Positions 46,619 through 58,594 of a DNA stretch of 64,000 bases are shown piece after piece. Both the position numbers and the translations under genes were made by a program. The notes below the pieces were generated by a model, which was not told where the DNA came from, did not search any database, and worked only from the letters and a program-made list of their open reading frames with translations. This DNA is from Hsuehochloa calcarea (lineage: Eukaryota > Streptophyta > Magnoliopsida > Poales > Poaceae), in NCBI GenBank assembly GCA_036346395.1, contig CM070603.1, positions 28,615,045 through 28,679,044 on the forward strand, given 5' to 3'. Position 1 is the stretch's first letter. Each line of letters starts with the position of its first letter.

Positions 46619-47130
46619 CAGCATTGACGGTAGTGGCGGATGCAGGGTCCCTACGGCAAGAGAGGTTATGTTTGGCTATGTTTGGTTTGGCTGTGGTCTA
46701 GAGTGTCATTTTATATTAGGTTAGTGGTGATTATATTACATATATATATATATATGATTATATTCAAAGGAAAATATTTGGATTTGATGTTCTGTGCACC
46801 GTGGTATGCTACAATAGATCCATCCCTGATTAACGGTGAGCATCAACTGGTGAAACCAACGGCGGACACAAGATTAAATCTTAGGCACGACGGTGTCGTT
46901 TCCTCGTCGGACGCCGTCTCGCAACACACCGCTATGGTTTGGTTGCTCAGTCCTCACTCGATGGCTCGCATTGCGTTGAACTTTATTTTTGTTCAACTAA
47001 ACTCTTTTTTTACAGAATAACTACTCAATGAACTAATAAAATGAATCCTTTTGGAATATATAGACATCCTAGACACATTAGGCACTCATATTACTCCATG
47101 TACATGTTTTCAAGGTTCTAATGAAATTTG

Positions 47131-47750
47131 TTATCATGATTTAGGATGATTGCTTAGTATAAATTCTAAAAGAACAATTGAGGAGATGAGAGACAAGAAC
47201 ATGAGGTAAATTATGAACATATATATCTCACCAGACAATTGAGGAGCTCGGTTAGCCGGTCTGGCCCTCCTCATTATCTCGCCAACTAAGTAGCTACCCG
47301 ATGTTGCATCAACGAAACCCTTGGCACACAAAAAAATAACCAAAATTAACGAAAGGCTAAAATAACATATAGTGACTGTTTCACCGAATCCGATGAAGAT
47401 TGCCTCAAAATTGGGTCTCAAGTCATTGTTTCCAACAAAACCCTGTGAAATTTAGCTCAAGAAAGAGCTAAGAGGGCTCCTCATTTTCACCAAATCCTGA
47501 AAAATTCAGCTTAAAATTCAACCAACATCCCCTGAAACTACCAAAACAGACTAAATCAGCACGAGAAACAAGCAAAAACCCTTCATTTCCACCTTTACCG
47601 AACCAAATCCATAACAAGAGGAAAACCCAAGAATCGCCCAACAAATCCACAGAGGAAGCACGGGTTCGGGTGACACACACCTCGAGCTGAAGCGGATGGT
47701 GCGGACTCTGCTACCTCCTCGCCCCCGGCTCCCTCCGAAATCCTCAACCT
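47131..47750. other. Unassigned sequence before MULE transposase
   Basis: Non-coding. Two related stretches, attgggtctcaag…aaccctgtgaaatttagctc and accaaatcctgaaaaattcagc, may be untranslated or terminal sequence of the MULE. No clear TIR was found. Confidence 0.35.
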
Positions 47751-48212
47751 GACCTGGAGAAATGGTCCCTGCTGCACGACACCAACGGTGCAAGGTACGG
47801 GATCATGACGACCAACATGTCGGAGGTGTACAACGGTGTGCGGAAGGGTGTCCGCTCCCTGCCGATCACTACGATCGTGGAGGAGAGCTAGAACCGTACC
47901 ATCGGATACTTTGTTAACAGAGCCATGATGGCCAAGAAGCATATGGAGGATGTGAAGCAATTCTCCGAAGTAATGCATGCCTACACGGAGAATAAGATCA
48001 GCAAGACTCGATCGCACGCCGCTCGTACCATGGATGGCGCCAGGCAGAAGTTCGAGATCAGGCTCAGGGAGAAGTACGTGATGGGCCACGCTAGAGGGGA
48101 TCGTAAGAAGGTCTGCACGATTGGTGAAGAAGCGTCGTGCACTTGCAACAAGCCGCAGCTTCTGCACAAACCATGCTCCCATGTGTACGCGGCATGCGCG
48201 GCATGGCGGTAG
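47751..48212 (+). pseudogene. Mutator-like transposase C-terminus with SWIM zinc finger
   Basis: The frame encodes GARYGIMTTNMSEVYNGVRK and GVRSLPITTIVEES, then a stop (TAG near 47889), then NRTIGYFVNRAMMAKKHMED, and a SWIM zinc finger CTCNKPQLLHKPCSHVYAAC (CXCX6-7CXH) near 48139-48200. This is the end of a MUDR-type transposase. The upstream catalytic DDE part is missing or unrecognisable. It is non-functional because of the in-frame stop. It is linked to the plant mobile domain that follows, an arrangement seen in some grass MULEs. Confidence 0.85.
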
Positions 48213-48721
48213 GCCTCAGAGCGTTATATCTCCGAGTACTACGACATCCACCACCTCTATGCCACTTGGAGTGCCGAGTTCCATTCGTACGGTTGGACAC
48301 GCACTATAGGGACCTCTGGCTGGGGAAGGTGAAGTGGGTACCCAACGACGCACTAAAGCACCCCGGTCGTGGAAGACGCCAGTCACGATGCATCCGAACG
48401 ACATGGACAATAGCCGGTAGCGAGCAGCGGTTCGCCGCCCGTTGCGGTATGCAAGACGATTGGGTACTCCATTAGCCGCTGCCCAAATAGACCCAGCACA
48501 AGCAGTGTACCGTACCGAGGAAGATATAATTACTAAGTCGTGATGTCGCTCGCTTATTTCAATACCTTCGATGGGCTGTGTTGCTGTTAATCCATGTCTT
48601 TTGTTAACTCATTATGGTCATATTGTGTTGTTAACTTTTTTGTCGTATTCTTTGCCTTATTTTCCTATGCCACACAATATGTTTTACATGCGTGCACTGA
48701 CATGTTGTTTCCTTGTCGGCA

Positions 48722-49900
48722 GGAGATGGCGCATGCTCCAGTTGACGACGCGTACGAGCTACTCAACCCATGCTGGGATGGGGGACACCATTGCCGGGCG
48801 TGGTCCGCCGGTGGTGGCCCTCCGAACCTAGTCCTGAGCGCCCCGAGAGAGAGGTGGCCCCTTGACGAGCGGTATGTCCCACGGCTGCGGGTCACCGGCC
48901 TCCTGCCCCTTGCCCGCATGTTGGACATCCCACACGCGTTGCAGTTTGACTCGACACTCCTCTCTGCGCTTGTGGACCGGTGGAGACCGGAGACACACAT
49001 TCCACTTCCGGTGGGGGGAGATGACCATTACTCTCGATGACGTAGCAATGCTTACAGGTCTGCCGCTGCATGGCTTTCTAGTAGTGCCACCTCCGAGGGC
49101 AGTAGACTGGAAGGTGCGTATGGCCGACAGATTCGGCCACCCGATTCCTGCTAACATGTCGGGTGTGCCACATTCCTGGCTGCGGAAGTATATGACCTGC
49201 CCCGTGGATGCGACTGTGGAGGCAGTGAAGACACACCTCGTCGCGTACCTTCTGTTCATGTTCGGATGGATCTTGTTCTCTACGACACAGAGAGACTGCG
49301 TGTACCCCAGCTACATCCATCTCGCAAAGTCTTTGGCGGACGCCTGGCCCGATGAGGTTCCACAGTACAGTTGGGGCTCCGCAGTGCTCTGCGGCGAGGA
49401 GCTAGTCCTGGCAGTATGCTACACCCTGCTACAGTTGTGGTCCTGAGAGCACTTTCTAGTTGGTCGTCCGTATTTCCGCAGCACCGTGCACCCTTACCCG
49501 TTGACCGTCGAGTATTACGATAACGCTCCGGCGACGACCCCCACGACGGGCCTACGATGGGAACACGTTGGACACATGGTACCGTAGGGTGGGCCAGGAG
49601 AGGCCGAGGCGTGTGTACCCAGAGTTCCATAACCTTTTCGAGACTCTGCACGAGGCCGAGGTCATCTGGTGGCCGTGGACATGACAGTTCCTTGCAGACA
49701 CGGCCCCCCACGAATTATCGACGCAGTGCACTGAGGATGAGCCACTCTAGTTGACGTTCTGCCACCTGGTCTTCTCCCACATGGTCGAGCCGTACAATCC
49801 ACAGCGGGTCATGAGACAGTTCGGCATGTACCAGGAGGTGCCACCGCTCGCGGGACGACCTCTCACAGCGAAGGCCCACCGGTATATCATTTTTTTGGTG
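48722..49900 (+). pseudogene. Plant mobile domain (PMD/MAIN-like) protein, frameshifted
   Basis: After a likely splice acceptor (gtcggcag at 48712-48719) the frame begins MAHAPVDDAYELLNP and reads RYVPRLRVTGLLPLARML. A shift near 49000 leads to FRWGEMTITLDDVAMLTGLP, the PMD hallmark, then PIPANMSGVPHSWLRKYMTC and YLLFMFGWILFSTTQRD. A stop at 49444 (after LLQLWS) is followed in another frame by HLVFSHMVEPYNPQRVMRQF near 49770. The PMD is shared by transposons and by host MAIN proteins; the adjacent transposase argues for a transposon here. Confidence 0.82.
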
Positions 49901-49956
49901 TCATTTTAGCTGCATGTCTGACTTACATTTTCTGAGATCTAAATTCACTTGTAGGC

Positions 49957-51355
49957 AAACGAGGAGAGGGCGGAGAGCGACGACTGGAGGCAGACACAAC
50001 AGTCGTGGACGGCGTTGTGGAGCGAGAGGGCTGCGACGGACGTGGTGCAGGAGGCACGCGCCTACGCCATCCAGACGTACGCTGCGTACTTGCAATGGTA
50101 CATTCCACGCACCAGTGCGCACTTATTGGGCCAGCGCCGCAGCGTCCAGTGGACGCCATGCACGAGGACATCGTATGAGCTGGTCCGGACCGTCACCGGG
50201 CGGCACGCCACGACGAGATGGTAAAACATTTTTCGTGTAATTTTCGTCCGCAACACGTTTCGCACTTACTGTTGGTTTTCTTGCAGTACTACCGTTTGGA
50301 TCGTATACAGCGTGGGGGTGCTGAAGCTCTACGATGTGGGAACAACAACACCTTTGATCGTCTCCTAGCCGCGGTGCGCGCCATGACCGAGGACGCGAGG
50401 TTTGAGATTAGAGCCATAACTTGTGGTCACCACAGTGACGTTCACGCACAGCATTCGCGGACGCGGAGGGCACCCTCCATCCCCTCCGCCCTCTGCACCG
50501 CCCTCCGCACGCCCGTCGCACTCCGGGAGTCGTCGGAGCTATGGTCGCTCGGCCCTGACCCACCTCAGGCCACATGTATGCCATATGTCAGTCGGTTGTT
50601 GTTGTCAGTAGCTTTGCATGCACTCGTTTCGGACGTATCTGACATTACCGTTTGTCCTTGCAGCTGTTGCGAGAGGACATCACTCTGCTGTAACCATTGT
50701 CGTCACGGAGGGAGGCGCAGGCGAGACTTCCTCGCCGTGCGACGTTTTCCCCGCGCGACGCCGACCACGACTTCGCCACGCCAGCGTGAGCGAATGGGTC
50801 GGCTCATTGACGCACGGCGTTCAGTCCGAATTGCGGGAGCACGAGTCGTGCCAGCTCAGACTGTAAGGAGTACGGTGTTCACTCCGAATTGCGGGAGCAC
50901 GAGTCGTGCTAGCTCGGACTGTAAGGAGTACGGCGTTCGGTTCCCGACCGTCGTTGGGATACGAGCAGCTATCGGCAGTGGTAAGGAGTACTTACAGTAA
51001 GTTATCGTACTAATTCTCTTTCAGAGTACGCACTAACAATCTCTCCCGTCTACCCGTAGTCCCCGGAGCCGCTATGTGGCTTCCGCAAGTGGATCGACCT
51101 AGAGATCCACCCACACGACCAGTGGCAGCTCGACTTCGAGAAGTAGAATGCCGAAAGGGGACGCGAGATCCGAGAGGAGGAGTGTCGAACTGAAGAGCAC
51201 AACGAGCATATCCGGCGGAGAGCCCAGCCCATCTCGAGGCGCGAGCGACGCGAGGGAGCGATAAAAGCGGAAATAATGGCCGAGGCCAAGGCGGCCGACA
51301 AGGAGTACACCGCCGAGCTCGGAATGAAGGGCAAATGGCCCCGGTCCACGCAGTA
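49957..51355 (+). pseudogene. Downstream exons of the PMD transposon protein, GRF-like tail
   Basis: Broken frames continue the same protein family: AESDDWRQTQQSWTALWSER near 49970, YYRLDRIQRGGAEALRCGNN after a possible acceptor at 50280-50286, and CGFRKWIDLEIHPHDQWQLD near 51075 with a charged Glu/Arg-rich C-terminus. The CGF-KWID pattern resembles the end of a GRF-type zinc finger, but its first cysteines were not found. A 70-bp direct duplication (gttc…ccgaattgcgggagcacgagtcgtgc, near 50820 and 50880) lies inside. Confidence 0.55.
50819..50945. repeat. Direct repeat of about 60 bp
   Basis: gttcagtccgaattgcggga (50819) and gttcactccgaattgcggga (50878) each lead to cacgagtcgtgc and a ctgtaaggagtacgg block, at a period of about 59-60 bp. 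Confidence 0.8.
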
Positions 51356-51898
51356 GGTCGGGCCATTCCGTAGTAGTCCCCCTCCTACTCGCTATGTTTT
51401 TTACTATCCCCTAAAGGCATGTGTACTTACATGGTCCGGAGGCTTGTGTAGCAATATATCGTAGTAGTAGTGTGCATGACTAAAGCAATTAGCCGAACCA
51501 TCATGCCATGTGACCACATGTAACGTGCTTCTGTCCGCGGACTGCAATGTAGTTCTGGTTTTGTACCTCCGCTGAGCCATCAAAGCAATACTATATTGCA
51601 AGTATGCCTCTTCTAGCGGAATCCCAGAAATAACCATTCACATCGACATTGATGCTTCTATGTTTTAGAGCATCTTTGTAATCACAACGTTCTCAGCCCC
51701 TTCAATTAATTACAGTACTTTGCCTTAACTCCACCATACCAAGAGTAGTCATGTCGTACTAAACTTCAGACATTTTAAGTCATATAAAATCATGAAACCC
51801 TAATTACCAAAGTTTCAGACCTAAACCCTGAATTTGTCGAGACAATTTCAGAGCATATAAAATTACGTAAAATTTACACAATCAAGTCCATTGTGTAG
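51356..51898. other. Unassigned sequence between MULE and solo LTR
   Basis: Non-coding. The last five bases, TGTAG, are the left target duplication of the solo LTR. Confidence 0.45.
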
Positions 51899-54800
51899 TG
51901 TAACATCCATTTCTGTAACCAAGAACAACCATTTCAATTTGAAAGCTTTTCAAACAAAGGAAAAATTTCATAGATTTCCTAGTTGCAAAACCAAATTTTC
52001 GAAAGTGGATTGTCTTCTTACCTCTTCCGCGACTTCGCTCGTTCGTAGGGTCTTCCTTCCGCTTTCTTGCGCCTTCGTGACCGGCTCCGCTTCGCTCGCC
52101 GCCCACCGAGCCCCATCCCTGCACCACGCAACCTCGCAGCGCGCCTCCGCTCGGCCTCGTCGCCCACTCCTCGCCGCCCGCGCTGCGCTCTCTCTCTCTC
52201 TCTCTCCAATACGCCCGTTTACTGCTTTGCCCAGGCACAGCCCGCCTCTCTCGTGCGGGCGCCTCTCCGGCTCCGCCTCGGTCCCGCCGCCCGCTTCGCC
52301 CATGCCTCGCCGCGCCCATCCTCAGTAGCTCGCCGCCTGCTTCCCCTCCCTCGGCTATTTGCCGAGCGCGCCCCTCTTCTTCCCGCCCCTTCGCCTCCTC
52401 CTTCCTCGCCTCGGCTCCACTAAACTGTCGCCTGCGTCTTCGCCTCCGGCATTGCCGCTTCTCCTCCGCTTGCCCGTCGCTGTCGCCTCCGCTCTCGGTC
52501 GCCGCCGCCGCCTCGGCTCCTTCGCCTCGGCCGAGCCGCGCTTCCTTCCCTCTCCCTCCCTGCGGCGCCCCGCTCTCTCCCCGCTCTCTCCTCCCGCCTG
52601 CTTTCTCCCGCCCCTCGGTTCTTCCTGCACACGAGGAAGACGAGGCGACGCTTCGAACGCGTCGCCGCTTTATCTCACGTCTTGTGGCGGCGACGCAAGG
52701 GGCCCTTACACCGCACGCCGTGGCGGTGACAAGCGGGCCCACTCGCCAGCAGGTGGGCCACGCCACGCCCGTCGTGGACTCTGTCCACGACCGTGTTTGT
52801 GGACCGGGGACACGTGTCGACGCGTGGATTTTTCAGATTTTCTGTTTAACTGAAAAATCATTTTAAAGTTTCAAAAATTCATATCTTTTTCATTATAACT
52901 CCGAAAAATAAAAATTTATAATTTCAAAACCTATATTATGGTACTGGTTTGGTTTATATTTGAATTCATTTATTATGGATGTTGTATTTATTTTCTTTGT
53001 TTGCTTGTTTCTTTATTTCCGGTGCGATCGTCCGAGTAGAGTACGAAGAAGCCGGTGAAAACAACTTCGACCACGCTCAAAGATACCTAGATTCTTCAAC
53101 CTTTGACCCAGGCGAGTCAACACTTTGATCATATTGATCCTACATTTTATGCAAAATTATGTTCTTTTAAAATAGCAAACTGCATGCTTTAATTTTTATG
53201 CAAATATATGTTAAATGGTCTTAAGGTAGCTAAATGCCAACTTGATTGTTAAGTAATTATTATACCTTGCCCTTGATAATTGAATTCCCTGATCATTATC
53301 ACCCTAGTAAATATTATGGTAACTTACTAGTTATAGTCTGTACTCAAGTGCCATGCTAGCCTTGCTTGAGTACCGGGGTACTAATCACCCCAATCATCAT
53401 CCTTTAAGCATAAAGATTGTTTTGGGCAGTCATTGGGGTAGATGACTAAAGTGGTTAAGTTAATTTGATTTACACTTCTCCAAAACCCTGAAACTTGCTA
53501 ATACCACATCTGGGCGGATGGAAAGAATGGTGGGTGCCGTCGAGCACGAGAATGGTTGGTATGTGGTATGAACCGTCTGGATGGATTAAGGACTTAATCT
53601 TATCATGACCTCCCGTGTAAAACAAGTACAACCACAAGTCTGCAAAGTGCAACTTGGCTTAGTAAAATTATCAAACCTTGAATGTCGTCTCGCATGGTGG
53701 GAGAGAGGGAATGTGCAAGTGGCAGGATGCGTTCCGGCTTGAAAGGGACACCGAGAAAAGGTGAAGTTTGCCAGTCGCTGAGGGGTAGGTTGACTCCACG
53801 TTCAACTACTCCGATCGGCCGAGGTGAACATCCCGCACAACGATGGGCGTAACCCCATATGGGTGAGATGACTAAGGGCAAGATAGTTCAAAAGTTATTG
53901 TGGACGATCGCTCAACTACATGACTACTAATCATGTGGGGTAATGAGTATGATTGTCTCTTGTGGTACAAAGTGTACAAACTCTGCAGAGTCAAAATCAA
54001 GAAAGCAGTAGCGCCTACGGTCATAGGCGGACATGGGAACTTAACTTGAGTTAGTTCTATTTCAAAAATCTTTGTTAGGTGGAAATGAAAACCAGGTCGG
54101 CTCACCTAGCCTGAGGTTGGGGATGGTCCACAAACCAGGTCGGCTCACCTAGCCTGAGGTTTGCGGATGGTCAACAAAACCAGGTCGGCTCACCTAGCCT
54201 GAGGTTTTAAGTTTTTCCTGGATCGTCGTATCCAGCCTTGTTAAGATATGGGGGTAGCCCCAGCCAAAGATAAGCATAAGGTGGAGGTAGCCTCTGTTGT
54301 TAGTAATATTGCCCAGATATTCCATTTACAAAAAAAATCATGTTTTTGGTTAAAATGCTAAGTCATAGGAATTTTGTAATTATGATATTCACAAATATTG
54401 CTTTGCGCAAATAAAATAACCCGAGCCACCCTTGTTTAGCCTTGCATGTATATTATTGCATCATTGTGTTGGCTCATGAGCACGGTTGTTGTGCTCACTC
54501 GCTCTTTCCCAAACCCCGAAGCCCCCGAAAGGTGATGATTACGCCTACTACGAGGAGCAAGGACTCGATGGTCAAGACCAAGGCGAGGAGTAGTTAGTTG
54601 CGTAGGCTAAAGCTCGCCACAGTCTAGTTGGCTCCGCTGGCACATGTGTATAGCCAATATTTCTCAAGTCCTTGGATAATATTGGTGGTACACAAGGTGC
54701 CACAGTCGCTTGCCTGCAGGGAGTCGTGTTTGCCCATTTTGCTTCCGCACTTGTTTCTCTATGTTATGTAATGAACCTATTTGGCCTGATCGGCCCTCTT

Positions 54801-54975
54801 TTGTAAACTTGACCCGACGTGGTCTATTTAACTCTGAGGTTGTAATATTAAGACTGGTTTGGTCTGTGATGTATGAAATGAATCAGCAATATGTACTGTG
54901 AGCGCTACCTACTGATCCAGATAGTAGCGCGGTGATTTCACAAAGGATTCTGGATTAGAAAATCCGGGTCCGACA
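51899..54975 (+). mobile_element. Gypsy solo LTR (3,077 bp)
   Basis: Starts TGTAACATCCATTTCTG and ends AAAATCCGGGTCCGACA, with a perfect 5-bp target duplication TGTAG at 51894-51898 and 54976-54980. No internal sequence remains. The termini and a central segment (acactttgatcatattgatc) relate it to the Gypsy LTR at 25010-33157, so the orientation is taken as plus. A GC-rich part (52020-52780) contains long ORFs on both strands, including 294 codons on the minus strand, without domain content. Confidence 0.93.
54088..54208. repeat. Three-unit 43-45 bp tandem repeat in the LTR
   Basis: accaggtcggctcacctagc starts at 54091, 54134 and 54179. Spacers differ slightly. Confidence 0.92.
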
Positions 54976-54980
54976 TGTAG

Positions 54981-55868
54981 AGAGTCTGTCAAAAAAATTC
55001 ATAATGTTTGAACCTCATTTTCTATATTAGATAATTCCTACAAATATTATACTTAAAAGAATTTTGCATAAAAAATAAGAATAGATAAAATTTTGAAAAA
55101 ATTACACAAGGAAGCACACTATGCCACGAGGCTTCACAAAGATTTCAAAATTTTCTAAGCTTATTTTATATATTTAAAAATTCATCAAATAAATATTATT
55201 TAATAGATTTTTCAAAAATATTATTGGCTATAGTACCAACAGTAGCAACTCAGATGCTGCGATCGCGACGTCAGCATGTTGGTAGCACGCAGCACGCGGG
55301 ATTACGAGGCCAAATCGAGAATTTCAGAGTTTAGGGGCAGTTTGGAAATTTTGATGCGCAATACGGCCAGATCGGTCCTGAATTCGCCAAAGCTCGCTCA
55401 AACAAGGCGCTCGCAATCAAACAGAAAGCGGAGGCGTTTATCAGGGCGCACCAGTGGAAGCCGCACGTTTTTGGTTCCTGAACTGCAGTTAATCTCGTGC
55501 GCTAGCTGCAATGCGGGGGCGGACGATCCAAAGGCGCACACGCAGAAACACATGAGATGGAGCCAGGCCAACAACGTTGTAGCATCTCGCATGACATGTC
55601 ACAACGCCTGCCCTGCCTGCCGCGACGGCCGGCCGGCTGGCCGGCTCGGCAGCCAGCGACGCGTCCCGTCCGCCCGTACCGTTACAGAGACGTTGACGTT
55701 ACAATGCGCATGATCGGGGTGAGCGCAGCCAGCCGTCCTCCCGGCCCAGAGCTACAGCGCCCCCCGACACGAGGAATTTCACAGCGTCCTGCGTCCCCTG
55801 CTACCCTGGCAGAGCGGCGGTGGCAGGGGCAGGCCGGCGCGGCGCGTAGTCTGGTGCGCTTCTGTCGT
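54981..55868. other. Host intergenic sequence 3' of MLO
   Basis: Positions 55000-55200 are AT-rich and share caaggaagcacactatg…aggcttca with caagtacactgtgtcggaag gcttca at 37740, marking a dispersed repeat. Positions 55260-55868 are GC-richer and contain no recognised gene; they may include the MLO 3' UTR. Confidence 0.45.
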
Positions 55869-57801
55869 TCACCTCCGGTTTTTGTCGTCGTTGTTGACGT
55901 CGACGACGGACACGATCTCGTCCAGGTCGGGGGGCGGCTCCGGCGCCAGCATGTTGCGCGAGCTGCCGAAGCGCTCGTCCGGCGGTGCCGCCGGCGTCGG
56001 GGTCGCCGGCGGCCTTCTTCCGGTCCCGGACGTCCGTGGCCCAGCTCGTCACAGAGTCGTGCACGCTCGAGCCAATCGCTTGCAGCTTTATATCTCCACT
56101 CATCTGGATCAAAAGGAATACCATGTCAATTAATATCGGCTTGTAGCATCGAGGAAATCTGGCTTTTGCTAATTGCAGAAGTACAGGGGAAATATTTCAG
56201 GAAGTACATGAGTGACGATGGCGTATAATGGTAGGGTGATGTAGCTGCACAGCACTTCAATTATCAAACTGCAAACACAACACAGAATTCATTGTTAGGA
56301 TGTATGTAACTACTTAGAACTAACACATGAGAAGGTCAAGAAATTTCTGTAAAAATAGTGCCAGTTGGCTATTCATCTGTTCAGTGCACATATGAGGATG
56401 ATAAAAATCAGAGTTATTCAAGTGCTAGCAAAGCTCTTTCTGTTCATCACCGTGACCGTGGATTTGATAAACAGGGACAAACTTAAGAATCTTGCAGGTA
56501 AACCAAAATTCTTGCAGGTAAACCAAAATTTCACTTACCCAATAACAAGCCTGGAAATGGCGTAAACCTTCCGTTCCATAATGCATGAATTGAACCCATA
56601 TGTTACCTGTGGAGTGATCACTTTGTTAGCTCCAAGGTCTTATTCATGAAATGCTTAAGTGAGAGCATGCAATGGATAATACCAAGACCCAGAAGAAAAA
56701 ACCAATCTCGAAGGAGTTCTGGAATAGGATGAAGTGGATCAAATGAAGGACAATTGCAGGTTCGCGAAACCAGAAATGCTCCTTTGATGTCTTTATTTTT
56801 GGAACTTCCTTTGGTTCATCTGATAACGATGCCACTGCCTCTTGAGCTAATCGAGTAATAATGTGCTCTAGCTTTGCGCCAACAACAAGCAGAAGCTGCA
56901 TTTTACTCCATTATTAAGAATTGTTCTCATTCAGATTTTTTAAAAAGTATTTTAAGTTTTACTTTTAAAATATAGCAACTACCATAGGTGTGACCGTGTG
57001 AGTTATAATTCAAAAGTGAAAACAGGATATTTGAATTGAACAGATCCAATATAGCAGAAGAATATTTCATACTTACAAACAGAGGCAAGAAGGATAACCA
57101 GAAGTATGTGTGCCATCCTGAATTTGGCAGTAAATAAAAATATAAAAAGCATGCATCACCACAAAAAAAACTATTAGACACACATATTGCTCCACAAGAG
57201 GGCCGATACCGATACATATGAACCCTAAATTTAATAAACATAAAGCATGTTAATTCATTCAACAGACAAGTCATTGGTTCAGGCTATTACTGGTTAAATA
57301 TTCAAATTACAGCATGTAGTGGGAACAATAAGAAAAAATGCCGGTTTAATGGATACTACAGCACTGCGAATCCAATTATCCAAAAAGGTGTGTGTTGAAC
57401 GATAGGTTTAGGTAGACTTACCATTTATATTCAGCAACAGGAAAAGGATGACAAAAAGCCACAGGTACCAGCTGCACGCAAGTTACTAATATTAAGGTAA
57501 TATTTAAGTCAAAGTTCGAACTTTTCTATGAAAACACGAACCTGATACCAACAACCCTCTTAAAATCATGCTCAAGGGCACGAATCATGTACTTGTGGAA
57601 ATCAAAATCCAGACGGTTTGGGGAGTGTTTCTGAATGAAAAGAATAAATCACTCTATTAGCTTCCATAGCAATACAGGGAGATGTATGAAAACAAATGAG
57701 CAAGGGTTAAACTAAATATATCTTACCAAGACGAATGCTGATCTAAGCGCTTCATAATCTGATTTACTCACGGAATCATGAAACTGCTTCAAGAACGCAA
57801 T
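55869..57801 (-). CDS. MLO-family membrane protein, 3' eight exons only, last exon frameshifted
   Basis: Minus-strand exons with GT/AG borders: 57801-57727, 57630-57542, 57471-57422, 57117-57077, 56895-56683, 56606-56539, 56268-56208, 56103-55869. The first seven join in one continuous frame. They encode FLKQFHDSVSKSDYEALRSA, the DFHKYMIRALEHDFKRVVGI loop, WYLWLFVILFLLLNINGWHT, LLLVVGAKLEHIITRLAQE, EHFWFREPAIVLHLIHFILF and VLCSYITLPLYAIVT, all MLO hallmarks. The last exon opens MSGDIKLQAIGSSVHDSVTS but shifts by one base near 56000; the expected end (FGSSRNMLAPEPPPDLDEIV, stop at 55869) is in another frame. The donor at 56207 (gtactt) is weak. Exons for the first ~3 membrane helices are not in the window. 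MLO proteins are plasma-membrane, calmodulin-binding proteins; some members condition powdery mildew susceptibility. Confidence 0.88.
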
Positions 57802-57980
57802 CTGCAATGTGAATCAAACTTTCTTGGTAAAGTTGTAGAACAGTGACACACTAATCAAAGACAGTTCAAACATTAAAGATGCTTCAGAAACCCCACAAGT
57901 ATTGCAATAAATGTATACATACTACAAGATTTGGAGGAAACAATGCCTTCCAGAAAGCAGTTCATCTATTATATAACAAA
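57802..57980 (-). other. Probable MLO intron remnant upstream of last recognised exon
   Basis: Non-coding. It includes the 9-bp sequence tataacaaa (57972-57980) preceding the duplicated MULE end. No further MLO exon was recognised. Confidence 0.4.
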
Positions 57981-58005
57981 GGGTTATTTAGATACATGCC
58001 ACTCT

Positions 58006-58594
58006 TTTTTTTTCTCGAACACGCAGGAGGACTGCGTATCTTTGATTCAGAGAGAATAAAAGGTCCAAATTACAGGACATCACCCCACCTTGGACCAGAT
58101 GAGGATGTAAACCATTGGCACTACTCTTACGCACTAAAACGCACACAAGGACTGACCGGACTAATCCCTGCTTTAAACTCTAGATCACCACCTTTCTAGG
58201 TGCGAGCAATGAGCCCTGTGGCTCCAGCTACCGCCACAAATGTGCTTCATCTATGAAGGCTCAAGAGCTCCATGTAGATTTGGGGCAGATCCATCAAAGA
58301 CACAAGCATTGCGATGTTTCCAGAGGATCCATGCTCCCGAATGACAAGGGAATTAAAGCCCTTCGATATTGTTTATGAACTTTCTTCCATGACCTTCTCC
58401 ACCAATGCCAAGGATTTAGCATCGCTGCTAGGCACCAAATCAGACAAGTTCAAGGGATTCAGAATGTAGAAATAGAACTGCCGTGCGAATACACAAGTGG
58501 TGAGGATGTGTTGAACCGTCTCCTCCTCCTGATCACAAAGGGGGCATTGGTCAGGGTGAGGCAAGCCTCTTTTCTGCAGCCGATCAGATGTCCA
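58006..58594 (-). mobile_element. 5'-truncated LINE with 12-bp target duplication
   Basis: acatgccactct at 57994-58005 and 58595-58606 flank an insertion that starts with a T-run (the minus-strand poly(A) tail). Its other end begins exactly with the codon for Trp of the coding fragment. Only the 3' end of the LINE was inserted. Confidence 0.92.
58373..58594 (-). pseudogene. LINE reverse-transcriptase C-terminal zinc-binding (zf-RVT) fragment
   Basis: Encodes WTSDRLQKRGLPHPDQCPLC and CDQEEETVQHILTTCVFARQ, the CX2C…HX4C zinc-binding region at the C-terminus of plant LINE (or LINE-derived) reverse transcriptases. The frame stays open to a stop at 58373. An upstream ATG at 58633 belongs to the flanking MULE TIR and is accidental. 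Confidence 0.88.

Larger units (their letters stand above)
39877..47130. other. Long non-coding, transposon-poor MOC1 downstream region
   Basis: Seven kilobases with no credible gene and almost no recognisable transposon, in contrast to the rest of the window. It contains only microsatellites, scattered short ORFs without domains and one local tandem duplication. The base composition looks like ordinary grass intergenic DNA. The region probably holds the MOC1 3' UTR and may hold distal regulatory sites. Confidence 0.5.

Noticed and set aside
46102..46724. Overlapping 136-199 codon ORFs
   Set aside because: Produced by two CT microsatellites and a duplicated unit; Ser-Leu repeats only.
51882..52766. 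294-codon minus-strand ORF and 164-codon plus-strand ORF in the solo LTR
   Set aside because: Both lie in the GC-rich part of an LTR, are Arg/Gly/Glu- or Pro/Ser-rich, and have no domain.
54088..54208. Regularly spaced repeats as a CRISPR array
   Set aside because: Only three units, near-identical spacers, in a plant LTR; an ordinary minisatellite.
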